Assembly (NCBI GenBank): GCA_030145245.1
Contig: JAQYWC010000003.1
Location: 1 to 64,000, forward strand
Direction: 5' to 3'
DNA from: Desulfobacterium sp.
Lineage (GTDB): Bacteria > Desulfobacterota > Desulfobacteria > Desulfobacterales > Desulfobacteraceae
DNA length: 64,000 nucleotides
This document shows positions 43,820 through 52,909 of this stretch, in pieces; the first letter of the stretch is position 1, and every line of letters starts with the position of its first letter. Position numbers and translations under genes: made by a program. Under the pieces are notes generated by a model. The model had not been told where the DNA came from and did no database searches. It saw nothing but the letters and a program-made list of their open reading frames with translations.

Positions 43820-46048
43820 ATGACGATCAATGAAAAAATTATAGACAACATCGAGACAATAGCTTCGGACCTCGCTTTGACCCTTGAGACCATGCGAGGA
43901 ATTCCCGGAATGTATGACGACAATGCTGACGACGCAGTAAGCCTTTGTTGCGCCCTTCCGGAAAGGATCCGATCAGGAAGATTGAGGATAGCGGTGGTGG
44001 GCGCCATAAAGTCCGGCAAAACCACCTTTGTCAACTCCTGGCTTAAGGATGATCTGTTGAAGCGTGGGGCAGGGGTGGTCACCTCCATTGTAACCCGGGT
44101 CAGGAAGGGCGAGGACCTGAAGGCGCGGATCTTCCTGAAATCATGGGACGAGATCAACCGGGAGATCGAGCAGGCGCTTCTTCTGTTTCCTGAAAAGAAC
44201 CGTGCGGTAACCGGTGATGTTCCCGGGTTTGATTTGAGGCGGGAGAAGGACCGGACGTTTTTGTCCGCCTTTAACCAGGAGATCTTTTCCAACATATCGG
44301 TTACTGACGCCGGAATCCGTCCGGAATCCGTCACCATCACCCGGGCTGTGGACGGATATGAAACCGTGAAGGACCTTGTAAAGGCCGACCGTGCCAGCCT
44401 CGAATTTTCAGGTTCCCACTTTGAAGAGCACAAGCGGTTTACCGGCGATGACGCCGTTGCCTTTTTTGTGAGGGATGTAGAACTTGAGGTGACCTCAGAG
44501 GGGCTTGATCCCAAGATCGAAATTGCCGATTGCCAGGGCAGCGATTCAACCAATCCCGTGCATATGGCCCAGATCCAGGACTACCTTACATCGGCCAACA
44601 TGATCATCTATCTTGTCAGCAGCCGGTCCGGGCTGAGGCAGGCTGACATTAACTTTCTCAGGATCATTCAGACCATGGGGCTGATGGAGAATATCGTCTT
44701 TGTCGTTAACGCCGACCTGAACGAGCATGAGAATCTGGATGATCTTCTGGGGGTTGAAGCACGGATCAAACGAGAGCTGACCTATATTAAAAAAGATCCC
44801 GAGCTTTATACGTTCTCTTCCCTCTACAACCTGTTCAGCATGGCCAAAGCAAGCTTGTCCCGGAAAGGCAGGACCACCCTAAAGTTCTGGAACGAGTATC
44901 CTGAGTTTGTCGAGTATACCACTACCATGACCGAAGGTTTCAATCGCAGGCTTGCCCAGAGACTCGACACCGAGGGGTTTTACCTTGCCGTTGCCAACCC
45001 CATGGAGCGGATCCGGCAGATTGCCGGCAATGCCCAACAGAGGCTGTCCATTTTTACGGATCTTCTTTCTTCCGACCTTTCCAAGGCTGTGACGGCAATG
45101 GACAGACTAAAGGAGATGCTCGAGCGGACCCGGAAGCTTGAGGCCATCATGGACAACTCCATGGAGGGTGCGGTGGATGTTCTTGAAAAGGAGATCAAAG
45201 CCGGGGCTGAAACCCTTTTTGATCCCCAAAGGGGCACCGTTGCCAAGGCGGTCACACGCTTCATCCAAGGGTACGGAATGGATCTGTCACGGTATGAAAC
45301 CAATCTCATGGAACAGGGGTTTGAAAACACCCTCTACCTTATGTTCCAGGAGTTCAAAGCGGCCCTTGATACATTCATGACCCAGACCGTTAACGCTGAG
45401 ATCGTGGGGTTTGCCCGGGACCAGGAGCAGGCCATTGAAAGTTATTTCAAGGCCCTCTATCGCTCCTATGACATCAACCCCTGTGAGATTTCAATGGAGT
45501 TCGCCTCCATTGTCGAACAGATGCCGGAAACAGCGCTTTTCACGGAGGCAGCCACGGATCCCATCGATATCCGGTCCATCCGGGGCATCCTCGGACTGAG
45601 CCTGCCAAAGGCCGGGTTTGCAACCCGGTACAGTGCCAGGATCCGGTTTGACTCCATGGCGCGGTTCGGATTCTTTTCCCTGGCAGAAATCCTTGCAAGG
45701 GTGTTGAAAAAGAGAGTTCCCCGATCCGGCCCCATCGCCTTGAACGCAGCAGAAGCAAGGATCAAGAGGGAAGCGCTCCGATCAGTGCTTGCCCACCTTT
45801 CCGACTACAGTGACACGGTTACCGGCGACTACCTCATACCGCTTTCAAGGGCAATTTCACGGGATTTCCGTGACAAGCTTCTGGCAAGGTTCAAGGTGTG
45901 TGATGTTGAGATCGAAACCATTGAAGGGCTGGTGGCTTCCGGGCAGGAGAGCAAGAACGCCCAGAGCCGCACCCTGGAATCCATGGAGGCAAACCTTGAG
46001 GATGTGACAAGGAGGATTGCGGACCTGCCCATCCACTACCTTAACTGA
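43820..46048 (+). CDS. Dynamin-like GTPase
   Basis: A 742-residue large GTPase. The P-loop GAIKSGKTT is at residues 61-69, the switch threonine region at GVVTSIVTRVRKG, the DxxG equivalent at DCQGSD, and a G4-like NADLNEHEN after FVV. Long helical stretches follow (about residues 370-560 and 640-742) that may form the stalk. A hydrophobic segment near 590-640 (FGFFSLAEILARVL) could serve membrane contact. Bacterial dynamin-like proteins remodel or protect membranes. Several family members occur as pairs, but no second GTPase is found here. It follows the YqgE gene with a ten-base gap, and UspA follows after 58 bases. Confidence 0.82.
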   Translation: MTINEKIIDNIETIASDLALTLETMRGIPGMYDDNADDAVSLCCALPERIRSGRLRIAVVGAIKSGKTTFVNSWLKDDLLKRGAGVVTSIVTRVRKGEDLKARIFLKSWDEINREIEQALLLFPEKNRAVTGDVPGFDLRREKDRTFLSAFNQEIFSNISVTDAGIRPESVTITRAVDGYETVKDLVKADRASLEFSGSHFEEHKRFTGDDAVAFFVRDVELEVTSEGLDPKIEIADCQGSDSTNPVHMAQIQDYLTSANMIIYLVSSRSGLRQADINFLRIIQTMGLMENIVFVVNADLNEHENLDDLLGVEARIKRELTYIKKDPELYTFSSLYNLFSMAKASLSRKGRTTLKFWNEYPEFVEYTTTMTEGFNRRLAQRLDTEGFYLAVANPMERIRQIAGNAQQRLSIFTDLLSSDLSKAVTAMDRLKEMLERTRKLEAIMDNSMEGAVDVLEKEIKAGAETLFDPQRGTVAKAVTRFIQGYGMDLSRYETNLMEQGFENTLYLMFQEFKAALDTFMTQTVNAEIVGFARDQEQAIESYFKALYRSYDINPCEISMEFASIVEQMPETALFTEAATDPIDIRSIRGILGLSLPKAGFATRYSARIRFDSMARFGFFSLAEILARVLKKRVPRSGPIALNAAEARIKREALRSVLAHLSDYSDTVTGDYLIPLSRAISRDFRDKLLARFKVCDVEIETIEGLVASGQESKNAQSRTLESMEANLEDVTRRIADLPIHYLN

Positions 46049-46106
46049 ACCATCTTGCAACACCAGCTTGTTGTCAATTAATGCTTTATTATAGGGAGGC
46101 TATTTA

Positions 46107-46550
46107 ATGACGATCAAGAGAATATTATGTTGTGTGGATTTTTCATCAAATGCAGACGATGCATTTAAAACATCCGTGGATATGGCAGAAAAGTACCACG
46201 CCCAACTCCACCTTCTCCATGTGCTTCCTCCGGTTGTCAACCCGCTGGTCACGGATATCGACATCGCAATTCCGGAAGAATCCTCCAAGGCACTTGTCCA
46301 GAAGCTTGAAGACCAGATGGTCGAAGAGTACGCAAATAAGATCGATTCCAGCATCGACCTTGTCATAGCCGTCAAGGACGGCCATGTCTCTTCGGAGATC
46401 CTCAACTACCTTTTGGATGAAACCATCGATCTTGTCGTCCTCGGGGCCTACGGCCTTTCCGGAGTGGAACTGGTCCTTTTTGGGAGTGTGGCAAAACGAA
46501 TTGCCCATAAAGCGCCCTGTTCCGTTATGATCGTCCGGAAACGGGATTAA
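46107..46550 (+). CDS. Universal stress protein, UspA family
   Basis: A 147-residue single-domain UspA protein with GGGAGG before the ATG. The family start RILCCVDFSSNADDAFK and the ATP-binding ending GAYGLSGVELVLFGSVAKRI (pattern G-2x-G-9x-G-S/T), then ITHKAPCSVMIV-like residues, are present. The first glycine spacing agrees with ATP-binding members. It is probably expressed under stress or starvation. Confidence 0.9.
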   Translation: MTIKRILCCVDFSSNADDAFKTSVDMAEKYHAQLHLLHVLPPVVNPLVTDIDIAIPEESSKALVQKLEDQMVEEYANKIDSSIDLVIAVKDGHVSSEILNYLLDETIDLVVLGAYGLSGVELVLFGSVAKRIAHKAPCSVMIVRKRD

Positions 46551-46651
46551 GCTTTATTGCTCTGGTCAGGCCAATTGATACCGATACTTATAAATAATGG
46601 TAAGGTCGGCATCATGTCATTTGACCGGCACTATAACCGCCGGAAAGAGTG

Positions 46652-47146
46652 CTATCTTTTTAACATTGATGTATAGGCCTCTTTGATCTCGATGAATTTC
46701 TGGTTGGCAAGCTCCTGGAGTTCTTTTCCCAGGTGGGCAACCCTGTCGGGATGGTATTGTTTTACCATGCTTCTGTATGCTGCCTGGATCTCTTCCCGGG
46801 TTGCGTTTTTGTCGATTTCAAGGATCTCGTGGGGCGACTGTTTGGGCTTTTGTTGGGATTGCGAGGCCTTTGCATCAGAGGACGAGTCTGCCTGGTTGTC
46901 GGTGGAAGTCCCTGAGTGCTCCGTGGAAGAGCCGGTCTGTTGCGTATGACCGGCCCGTTGGCCTGAACCCCTGTAAAAGAAATTAGGAAGCCTGCCAAAC
47001 CTCAGATAATAGATGACAAGACCGATGAGAAAGGTGTCATCGATCCATCCCAGAAACGGTATAAAAAGATCCGGGATGAGATCGATGGGGCTGGCCAGAT
47101 AGGCCAGGGCAATCAGTATCAACAGGAATTTATAGTAGGTGCTCAA
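46652..47146 (-). CDS. DUF1232 membrane domain fused to a DnaJ domain
   Basis: A 164-residue protein with a TTG start (47146) after GGGACG. The N-terminus is a DUF1232-like membrane hairpin (YLASPIDLIPDLFIPFLGWIDD). A low-complexity, Gln/Ser-rich linker (about residues 60-100) leads to a J domain with the HPD motif at residues 132-134. It should recruit DnaK to the membrane. The gene is the last of a minus-strand cluster beginning with plsB. Confidence 0.85.
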   Translation of the reverse strand: MSTYYKFLLILIALAYLASPIDLIPDLFIPFLGWIDDTFLIGLVIYYLRFGRLPNFFYRGSGQRAGHTQQTGSSTEHSGTSTDNQADSSSDAKASQSQQKPKQSPHEILEIDKNATREEIQAAYRSMVKQYHPDRVAHLGKELQELANQKFIEIKEAYTSMLKR

Positions 47147-47160
47147 GGGACGTCCCGCTG

Positions 47161-48012
47161 TTAAGACTGGGTTGAGAGCTTGAGAACATCGATCATGGTA
47201 TAGACCCTGGCAGAGGTTTCCTCCGGGGTTCCGTGCATCAGCCGATCGTTCAGAAACAGGGCGCCGTCCAGGGTGCCGTCAATGTAAATCTTTCTGCCGT
47301 TGATGTTATGCTTGAACTGAAAACAGGCCGACCCGTCCTTGGAGGTAAGGGTGTAGGTGTGCCATGCATGGCCTGAGAGATGCTCTTCCGGAATCTTCCA
47401 GAGGTTCTTTTGGATTTCAGGATCCCTTACCCTTTCGATCTCATCTTCTGAAAAGGGGGTACCCAGGCGGTTGTAGTAGCCGACCATTGCCTTGGCGGTT
47501 CCGCTGGTGTCTGCCTTGGCCTGCTGGTGGCTCTCCTCCACGGTGAGGGAGTAGTCCTTGAACAGGTCAGGAAAGGTTGTGGCTGCATATTCCATCATGG
47601 CCTGGAATCCAACAATCTGCTTTGCCATGTTTGGAGCGATCAGGGCCGGGATTTTACCCTTGCTTACGGTGTCTGACAGCTTATCCCTGTCTCCGCCCGT
47701 GGTTCCCATGACAAAGGGAAGACCGTTGTCCACGTAAAATTCGGCATTGGCATTCACTGCCATGGGGTGGGTGTAATCGATGGTGATGAACCGCGGATGG
47801 GCTTCAAGGATCTCCTTGATCAGTGCGTCACGCTCCTGGGGCTTTACAAGCCTTACTTCGACCCCGTCGATGGTGTGGGTGTCAGCCTCAATTTCAGGTC
47901 CTGTCAGGGAGAAGGGGACAAGGGTGAACCTGTCGTCGTTGACGACGTGGGTTGCGATTGTCATTGCCAGGTTTCCCGGGATTCCATTTATCATCAATTC
48001 TAATTTTTCCAT
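47161..48012 (-). CDS. dapB: 4-Hydroxy-tetrahydrodipicolinate reductase, plant-type
   Basis: A 283-residue reductase in lysine and peptidoglycan-precursor synthesis. AAGGAG precedes the ATG. It differs from the E. coli type and matches the plant branch: the NAD(P) loop reads NGIPGNLAM, followed by IDYTHPMAVNANAEFY, PFVMGTTGGDRD, the catalytic ESHQQAKADTSGTAKA, and VPEEHLSGHA-like KIPEEHLSGHAW. Plant-type DapB often occurs with the LL-diaminopimelate aminotransferase (DapL) route; no dapL is present here. It lies nine bases after the AmgK-MurU-like gene. Confidence 0.88.
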   Translation of the reverse strand: MEKLELMINGIPGNLAMTIATHVVNDDRFTLVPFSLTGPEIEADTHTIDGVEVRLVKPQERDALIKEILEAHPRFITIDYTHPMAVNANAEFYVDNGLPFVMGTTGGDRDKLSDTVSKGKIPALIAPNMAKQIVGFQAMMEYAATTFPDLFKDYSLTVEESHQQAKADTSGTAKAMVGYYNRLGTPFSEDEIERVRDPEIQKNLWKIPEEHLSGHAWHTYTLTSKDGSACFQFKHNINGRKIYIDGTLDGALFLNDRLMHGTPEETSARVYTMIDVLKLSTQS

Positions 48013-48021
48013 TGAAACTCC

Positions 48022-49701
48022 TTATAGTGTTGCTATCACGCCATTCAGCGTTGGTATTTTTTCTTTTTCCAGGTAACCGATGGAGGCTTTCAGGGTTGAA
48101 AGGGCTGCCGGGATGTACTCCGTGAACTGGTGTTTTCCTTTTACCATGCTTAAGTAACTGAATGCACCAAGTATCTGAAGATTCCTTGTGATGCAGCAGT
48201 GGCGATAGCATCGGATGAACCCTTCGGCATCAATGTCCATGTGGTGGGCCAGGGCACGGATACAATAATTGAGCAACTCCTCCCTGATCTCCGGGTCAAG
48301 ATTCACATAGGGATCGATCAGCAGGGAGGCGAGGTCGTACTGGAGGGGGCCTTGTCTTGCGGATTGAAAGTCGATGAAAAAGATCTCTCCATCCTTTACC
48401 ATGATGTTCCTGGATTGAAAGTCACGGTGCATCAATCCCCGGACAGCGCCTTTAAGGGCCTGGTCTGCAATATACTCAAACTCGGATGCCAAAAGTGCCA
48501 TGGGGGGGGATTGATTCAAATATCCTTTTAAGAAGGCATCTGCAAAATAGTTGCACTCCTTATCCAGGATCAGCTCCCGGGAATAGGTGGGGGTCTGGAA
48601 TGCCCAGGCCGGATCAAACCCCTCTATCCCCTTGAGGGAAAAGTCAATGAGGCGGTCAACCACCCGGCAATACCATTTCGCCTTTTCATCTTTTGAGGTC
48701 AGGGAGTGTATTACTGTTGCAAGGTGGGTGTCGCCCAGATCCTCCAGGGCCACCATGCCTGAGAACCGGTCACGGGCCAGGATTTTTGGTACGGGGACCC
48801 CTTTTGAATAAAGGTGGTTGCCCAGGGTGATAAAGGAATCGATTTCACAGACAGGGTCATCTGTGCAGATACCGTGGTCCGAAACCACAAGGGAGCTGTC
48901 CCCTTTTTTCGCACGGAACCATTTTCTGTCAGATCCGTCCCCGGCAAGGGTTTCGACATTGACGCTTTCCGGATCCTGATTCCCATTGCTAAACCCTGCC
49001 AGGGCTATAAAGCTGAGGGCGGTTCGCTGGTAGGCGTCGGTTGTGCCCATATCCTCCCAAAAGGGGGCGTCTGCCACATGGGCCCGCACAGAGCCATGTT
49101 TCCGGGCAAGGCTGTCAAACACCTCGATGCTGGAGAAGACTTCTTTGTCCGGCATGTGGTCAAAGATTTCCGGGCTGAGCACCTGGATGCCGGTGAAGGC
49201 GAGTAAGGGCGTCCCGGTTACGGGGGGGGCGGGTTCGCTGTTGGAAATGAATCCAGTGACAAATCCCTGGTTGTCGATCTTAACCTTATTGAATTCCCGG
49301 CGGTCGTGGAGAACAAGGGTGACCGGCCAGTTGCCACTGCAATGGAACTGCCACACCGATTTAAGATCAATGTCCGTGACAATGTCGGCATTGATCACCA
49401 TGAAGTCCGAGGAGCCCATGAAATCACGTACGTTCTTTATGGCTCCCCCGGTATCGAGGATGCACGGTTCATAACGGGTCAGAACCGGCACCCGGAAACC
49501 TGTTTTCTCAATGAACGCCTCGATCTGCCCGTGGAGGTGATGGGTGTTGACAATGATCTCGGTGCAGCCGATCCCGATGAGCTTTTCAATGGTGATTCCA
49601 AGGACTGAGGTGCCTGCCAGGGTAAAGAGCGGTTTTGGCCGTGTCCGGGTGTAGGGCAGAAGCCTGGTTCCAAAACCTGCCGCAAGAATCAGCGCTTTCA
49701 T
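48022..49701 (-). CDS. MurU-like nucleotidyltransferase fused to AmgK-like sugar kinase
   Basis: A 559-residue bifunctional protein. Residues 1-230 are a sugar-1-phosphate nucleotidyltransferase (AAGFGTRLLPYTRTRPKPL) resembling the MurNAc-1-phosphate uridylyltransferase MurU. Residues about 240-540 are an aminoglycoside-phosphotransferase-fold kinase (GDGSDRKWFRAKKG, catalytic HRDFQSRNIMVK, metal-binding FIDFQ) resembling the anomeric kinase AmgK. In Pseudomonas these are adjacent separate genes that convert MurNAc to UDP-MurNAc, bypassing fosfomycin-sensitive steps. Here they form one chain. Its ATG overlaps the plsB stop (ATGA). A NamZ muramidase, which releases MurNAc, is encoded 3.9 kb away. 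The activity on MurNAc is inferred by family. Confidence 0.8.
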   Translation of the reverse strand: MKALILAAGFGTRLLPYTRTRPKPLFTLAGTSVLGITIEKLIGIGCTEIIVNTHHLHGQIEAFIEKTGFRVPVLTRYEPCILDTGGAIKNVRDFMGSSDFMVINADIVTDIDLKSVWQFHCSGNWPVTLVLHDRREFNKVKIDNQGFVTGFISNSEPAPPVTGTPLLAFTGIQVLSPEIFDHMPDKEVFSSIEVFDSLARKHGSVRAHVADAPFWEDMGTTDAYQRTALSFIALAGFSNGNQDPESVNVETLAGDGSDRKWFRAKKGDSSLVVSDHGICTDDPVCEIDSFITLGNHLYSKGVPVPKILARDRFSGMVALEDLGDTHLATVIHSLTSKDEKAKWYCRVVDRLIDFSLKGIEGFDPAWAFQTPTYSRELILDKECNYFADAFLKGYLNQSPPMALLASEFEYIADQALKGAVRGLMHRDFQSRNIMVKDGEIFFIDFQSARQGPLQYDLASLLIDPYVNLDPEIREELLNYCIRALAHHMDIDAEGFIRCYRHCCITRNLQILGAFSYLSMVKGKHQFTEYIPAALSTLKASIGYLEKEKIPTLNGVIATL

Positions 49702-52352
49702 GGACGGTTCACCGCTGCTAGCTCGAGGAACTGGTCAATGACCTTTTTGAATGATTCGATCTGCTCCATGTTTTCAGACCCCTCAATGCCCTTGTTCGTA
49801 AAACAGGTGCAGGCGTTTACGTAGTTGACCTTGGACAGGGACTCCTTGAGAACGATATCCTGGCGTTTGTACATCTTTACTCCCATGGACTGGATCTTCT
49901 TGATTCTGTCCTTTGCATCGAATTTCTCCCTGGGATAGCTTTCGAAAAAGACCAGGGCCACCTTATATGACTCAAGGAAGGGGTTCAAGAGGCTTGAAAA
50001 GAGCTTCAGTTTCCTGAACCCTTCGCTGGTCATGTTAAAGGCGTCGGGCAGTGCCTGGTTGGGAACGATGATGCCGTCTTCCACAAAAGCCTTGAGGCAG
50101 TGGTTGATATGATCCTCACAGCTCTTCTCCTCATCAAAGGAGAACTCATCCACAAACAGGTCCTGGAGAAAGCCATAGGTTGCGGCAAGGTCCTGGGATG
50201 AAAACTGGAAGGTGTCCGTCCTCAGAATGGCAATGGCCGTATACGCCGCAGGGACGAAAAACGAGATGGCATTGTTCTTGTAATATTCGAGGATCGGTCG
50301 TTTGTTGTCCTTGACAATGAACCGGGTGGTCTCGTTGATATCTGTATCTGATTCATCGGCAAGCTCGATGAATTTTCTGGACAAAAAGCTGTGGACCACA
50401 TGGTTGAAAGCAAGGTCCGGGTCAATGGTCAGCGTGTCGGCAAGCTCTGCACCAAAGAAGGTCAGCAGGTTCATGTAGGCATCGACCCTGAACATAAGAT
50501 CCTTGTAGGAGAACCTGTTGCCCGGGGAGTTGAGGATACTGCTTGCGATGATGCCGTGGGGGGTCACAATGGAGATGGAGTTGATGGAGTTGATAAGCTT
50601 ATACCCCATGCCCTGGCATACCTGCTTGTGCTCGGCCTCGTTCAGGTTTTTCTGGCCGAATCCGCTCTCCTCGATATAGTCCTTCAGGGAGATGGGTTCG
50701 TCAAAATTGATATAGACCTTGCCGTATTTTTTCTTGAGAAACTTTCGTGCCCGGATGAGCTGGGAGAGATTCTCAGGGTTCTTTTTTCCCCCCTCGATCT
50801 CATGGAGATAGGCATCCTCTTCAAGCACCCGGTCGTAGCCAACATAGATGGGAACAAAGAGCAGGTCATCGCAGGTCTTGCTCTGCTGGGCCTTGAGGAG
50901 CATGGAAAGAAATCCGAGCTTGGGGGAGAGGAGTTTTCCGGTCCTGGAGCGTCCCCCCTCGATGAAAAACTCGAGGTTAAAGCCCTCGGAGAGCATTTTT
51001 TCAATGTAGGCTGAAAATATCTTTGAGTAGAGAACAGCCCCCTTAAAGGTGCGCCTCAGGAAAAAGGCACCACCCCCACGGAAGATGGGGCCCAGGGGCC
51101 AGAACGACAGGTTCTTTCCCGCTGCGATATGGGGGCAGGGCATGGCGTTTTTGAACATGAGATAGGAGAGCAGCAGGTAGTCGAGATGGCTTTTGTGGCA
51201 GGGAACAAGGATGAGGGGGGCTTTCTTGGACGCCTCCTTGATCTTGTCCAGCCCGTCCTGGTCCACCACAAGTCCCTCGAATATGTTGTTGAAGGTCCAG
51301 GTCAGCACTTTTGCAAACATGTAGATGGTGTTGAGGTTGTAGCTTGCTGCAATCTCCTTAAGGTAGGCCGTGGCTCTTTTTCGGGTGTTGACCAGGCGCT
51401 CCTCCTTTGAAATTGCATGATCTTTCATGAATTCCTGGAGATCCTTGTCGGTCAGGATATCCTGGAAGAGTTCGTCCCGGGTTTTCAATACAGGGCCTGT
51501 AACGCATCGCTTCTCGCGATTCGTGAGATCTGTCAGGTGGTTCCGAAGGGGTTGAACCTGGAATTCCGAGGAAAGCATTCGAATGTCCCGGCGATCAAGG
51601 AACTCTTTCAGGTTAACCGGATCGGATACCTCGACGCTGATATTTTTCGGGCTCTTGGTCAGGGCGATCAGCCGTCGTATTTTTCCGGGCTTTTCATTGC
51701 TGCCAAGGAAGATGTCGAACAGGGTCGGGGTTCTCCTGATGGGCGTTGCACTGAATACAATGGTCTGGGGAACAAAAAAGATCGGGGTTGACTGTTGTTT
51801 CTGGAGTTCAATCAGAACCAGGAGGGGGTCGGGTTTTGACTTGAGAAACTGCCGGTAAAACGCTTCTCTTTCAATAAGGTAAAGAAATCCGGAACGCCCT
51901 TTGGAGAGTTCGGTCGCAATGTAACCCGAATCGTAGGGATCCTTCAATTTAAAGGTGTGGAGGAAGTGGTCCAGCTGGGAAACTAAGGTTTGAATCAACC
52001 GTTTCAACGGGGTGAGAAAAAGGAAGCCGATGTCCAGCCCGATTTCGGGATAGGGGAGGCCAGCCCGCTTCAATGCCCAATGAAAGTAAAGAAACTCAAA
52101 ACGGGTTTTGTATTTTCCCGAATAAACGACAATTCCTTTTTCGTTGAGTTTCCGGAGCTTGTCCATCTTTTTATGATCAAAGCGAATCCGTGAAAATGTT
52201 TTATCCAAAAAAAACGAGGCCACCGGGCTCTTGCAACCCGGATAAAAACAGGCAAAATAATCGTTTTTGTGTTCGAGAAAGGCGTCAATACGATTGCGTA
52301 GGGCTTTTCTTGTCGTGGTGACGGCTTGGTTGAGGGGTGAGGCAAGTTTCAT
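49698..52352 (-). CDS. plsB: Glycerol-3-phosphate acyltransferase (PlsB family)
   Basis: An 884-residue membrane-associated acyltransferase for the first step of phospholipid synthesis. AAGGAAG precedes the ATG. The catalytic HX4D motif is His386 to Asp391 (CHKSHLDY), followed by GGGAFFLRRTF, and the FIEGGRSRTGK block. The length fits PlsB (about 800-900). The N-terminal 280 residues are typical extra sequence. It starts a minus-strand gene cluster with the AmgK-MurU fusion, dapB and the DnaJ gene, mixing membrane and envelope functions. Confidence 0.92.
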   Translation of the reverse strand: MKLASPLNQAVTTTRKALRNRIDAFLEHKNDYFACFYPGCKSPVASFFLDKTFSRIRFDHKKMDKLRKLNEKGIVVYSGKYKTRFEFLYFHWALKRAGLPYPEIGLDIGFLFLTPLKRLIQTLVSQLDHFLHTFKLKDPYDSGYIATELSKGRSGFLYLIEREAFYRQFLKSKPDPLLVLIELQKQQSTPIFFVPQTIVFSATPIRRTPTLFDIFLGSNEKPGKIRRLIALTKSPKNISVEVSDPVNLKEFLDRRDIRMLSSEFQVQPLRNHLTDLTNREKRCVTGPVLKTRDELFQDILTDKDLQEFMKDHAISKEERLVNTRKRATAYLKEIAASYNLNTIYMFAKVLTWTFNNIFEGLVVDQDGLDKIKEASKKAPLILVPCHKSHLDYLLLSYLMFKNAMPCPHIAAGKNLSFWPLGPIFRGGGAFFLRRTFKGAVLYSKIFSAYIEKMLSEGFNLEFFIEGGRSRTGKLLSPKLGFLSMLLKAQQSKTCDDLLFVPIYVGYDRVLEEDAYLHEIEGGKKNPENLSQLIRARKFLKKKYGKVYINFDEPISLKDYIEESGFGQKNLNEAEHKQVCQGMGYKLINSINSISIVTPHGIIASSILNSPGNRFSYKDLMFRVDAYMNLLTFFGAELADTLTIDPDLAFNHVVHSFLSRKFIELADESDTDINETTRFIVKDNKRPILEYYKNNAISFFVPAAYTAIAILRTDTFQFSSQDLAATYGFLQDLFVDEFSFDEEKSCEDHINHCLKAFVEDGIIVPNQALPDAFNMTSEGFRKLKLFSSLLNPFLESYKVALVFFESYPREKFDAKDRIKKIQSMGVKMYKRQDIVLKESLSKVNYVNACTCFTNKGIEGSENMEQIESFKKVIDQFLELAAVNRP

Positions 52353-52465
52353 TATTATCTTCCTTTGACCTTCCCATCAAGGTCTGGAATGGCAGTTGTT
52401 TAAAATAAGTTATCATCTTTAACAGAGGTTGTTTTCGATGGCAACAGAATAGTTGTGTATAAAAA

Positions 52466-52494
52466 TTGCCTTGATTTACTCGGATTCATATGAT
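52466..52494 (+). promoter_or_regulatory. Candidate sigma-70 promoter
   Basis: TTGCCT (52466-52471) and TATGAT (52489-52494) are separated by 17 bases, upstream of the small membrane protein gene at 52590. The -10 is close to consensus. Confidence 0.4.
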
Positions 52495-52589
52495 AGTTGG
52501 AAACACTTAAAAGATGTAAAAAGGTAGTGTCAAATTATTATCATCGATCTATATAAAGTACTTTCACTAAAGCTGTAAGGAGGACAGGT

Positions 52590-52847
52590 ATGAAGACATT
52601 GATTGGCGGTGCTGTTGCAGTACTTCTCGGTATTATTGGTATAGCGGTTTGGTTTGGTGCATTTTTGCAGCTCCTGGCTGGTGCTCTACCTCCCGTGCTT
52701 CTGCTGGGCGGAGGATTGGCTCTCTATCTTGGGTTCGACGAGCTCAAAGATAGCTGGAAAAAAGACGAAGGTGTAGAGGCTCCTGTAGCAGATGATAAAG
52801 GCAGGATCGAGGAGCTTGAGAAGGAGCTTGCAGAGCTTAAAAAATAA
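52590..52847 (+). CDS. Small membrane protein
   Basis: An 85-residue protein with a strong AAGGAGGAC site. It has two hydrophobic segments (about residues 4-27 and 30-48) and a charged C-terminal helix (KDEGVEAPVADDKGRIEELE, then lysines). This suggests a membrane hairpin with a cytoplasmic coiled-coil. I do not recognise a family. It has its own promoter candidate and an intrinsic terminator downstream, so it appears monocistronic. Confidence 0.65.
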   Translation: MKTLIGGAVAVLLGIIGIAVWFGAFLQLLAGALPPVLLLGGGLALYLGFDELKDSWKKDEGVEAPVADDKGRIEELEKELAELKK

Positions 52848-52873
52848 CTGCACTCTTTTTTAGCGTTAAAATT

Positions 52874-52909
52874 AAAGAACCGGTCTGACTAAGGCCGGTT
52901 CTTTTTTTT
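52874..52909 (+). terminator. Intrinsic terminator
   Basis: AAAGAACCGG (52874-52883) pairs with CCGGTTCTTT (52895-52904), and a T-run follows (52902-52909). It ends the small membrane protein gene and lies at the 3' end of the RNase HI gene on the other strand. Confidence 0.8.
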
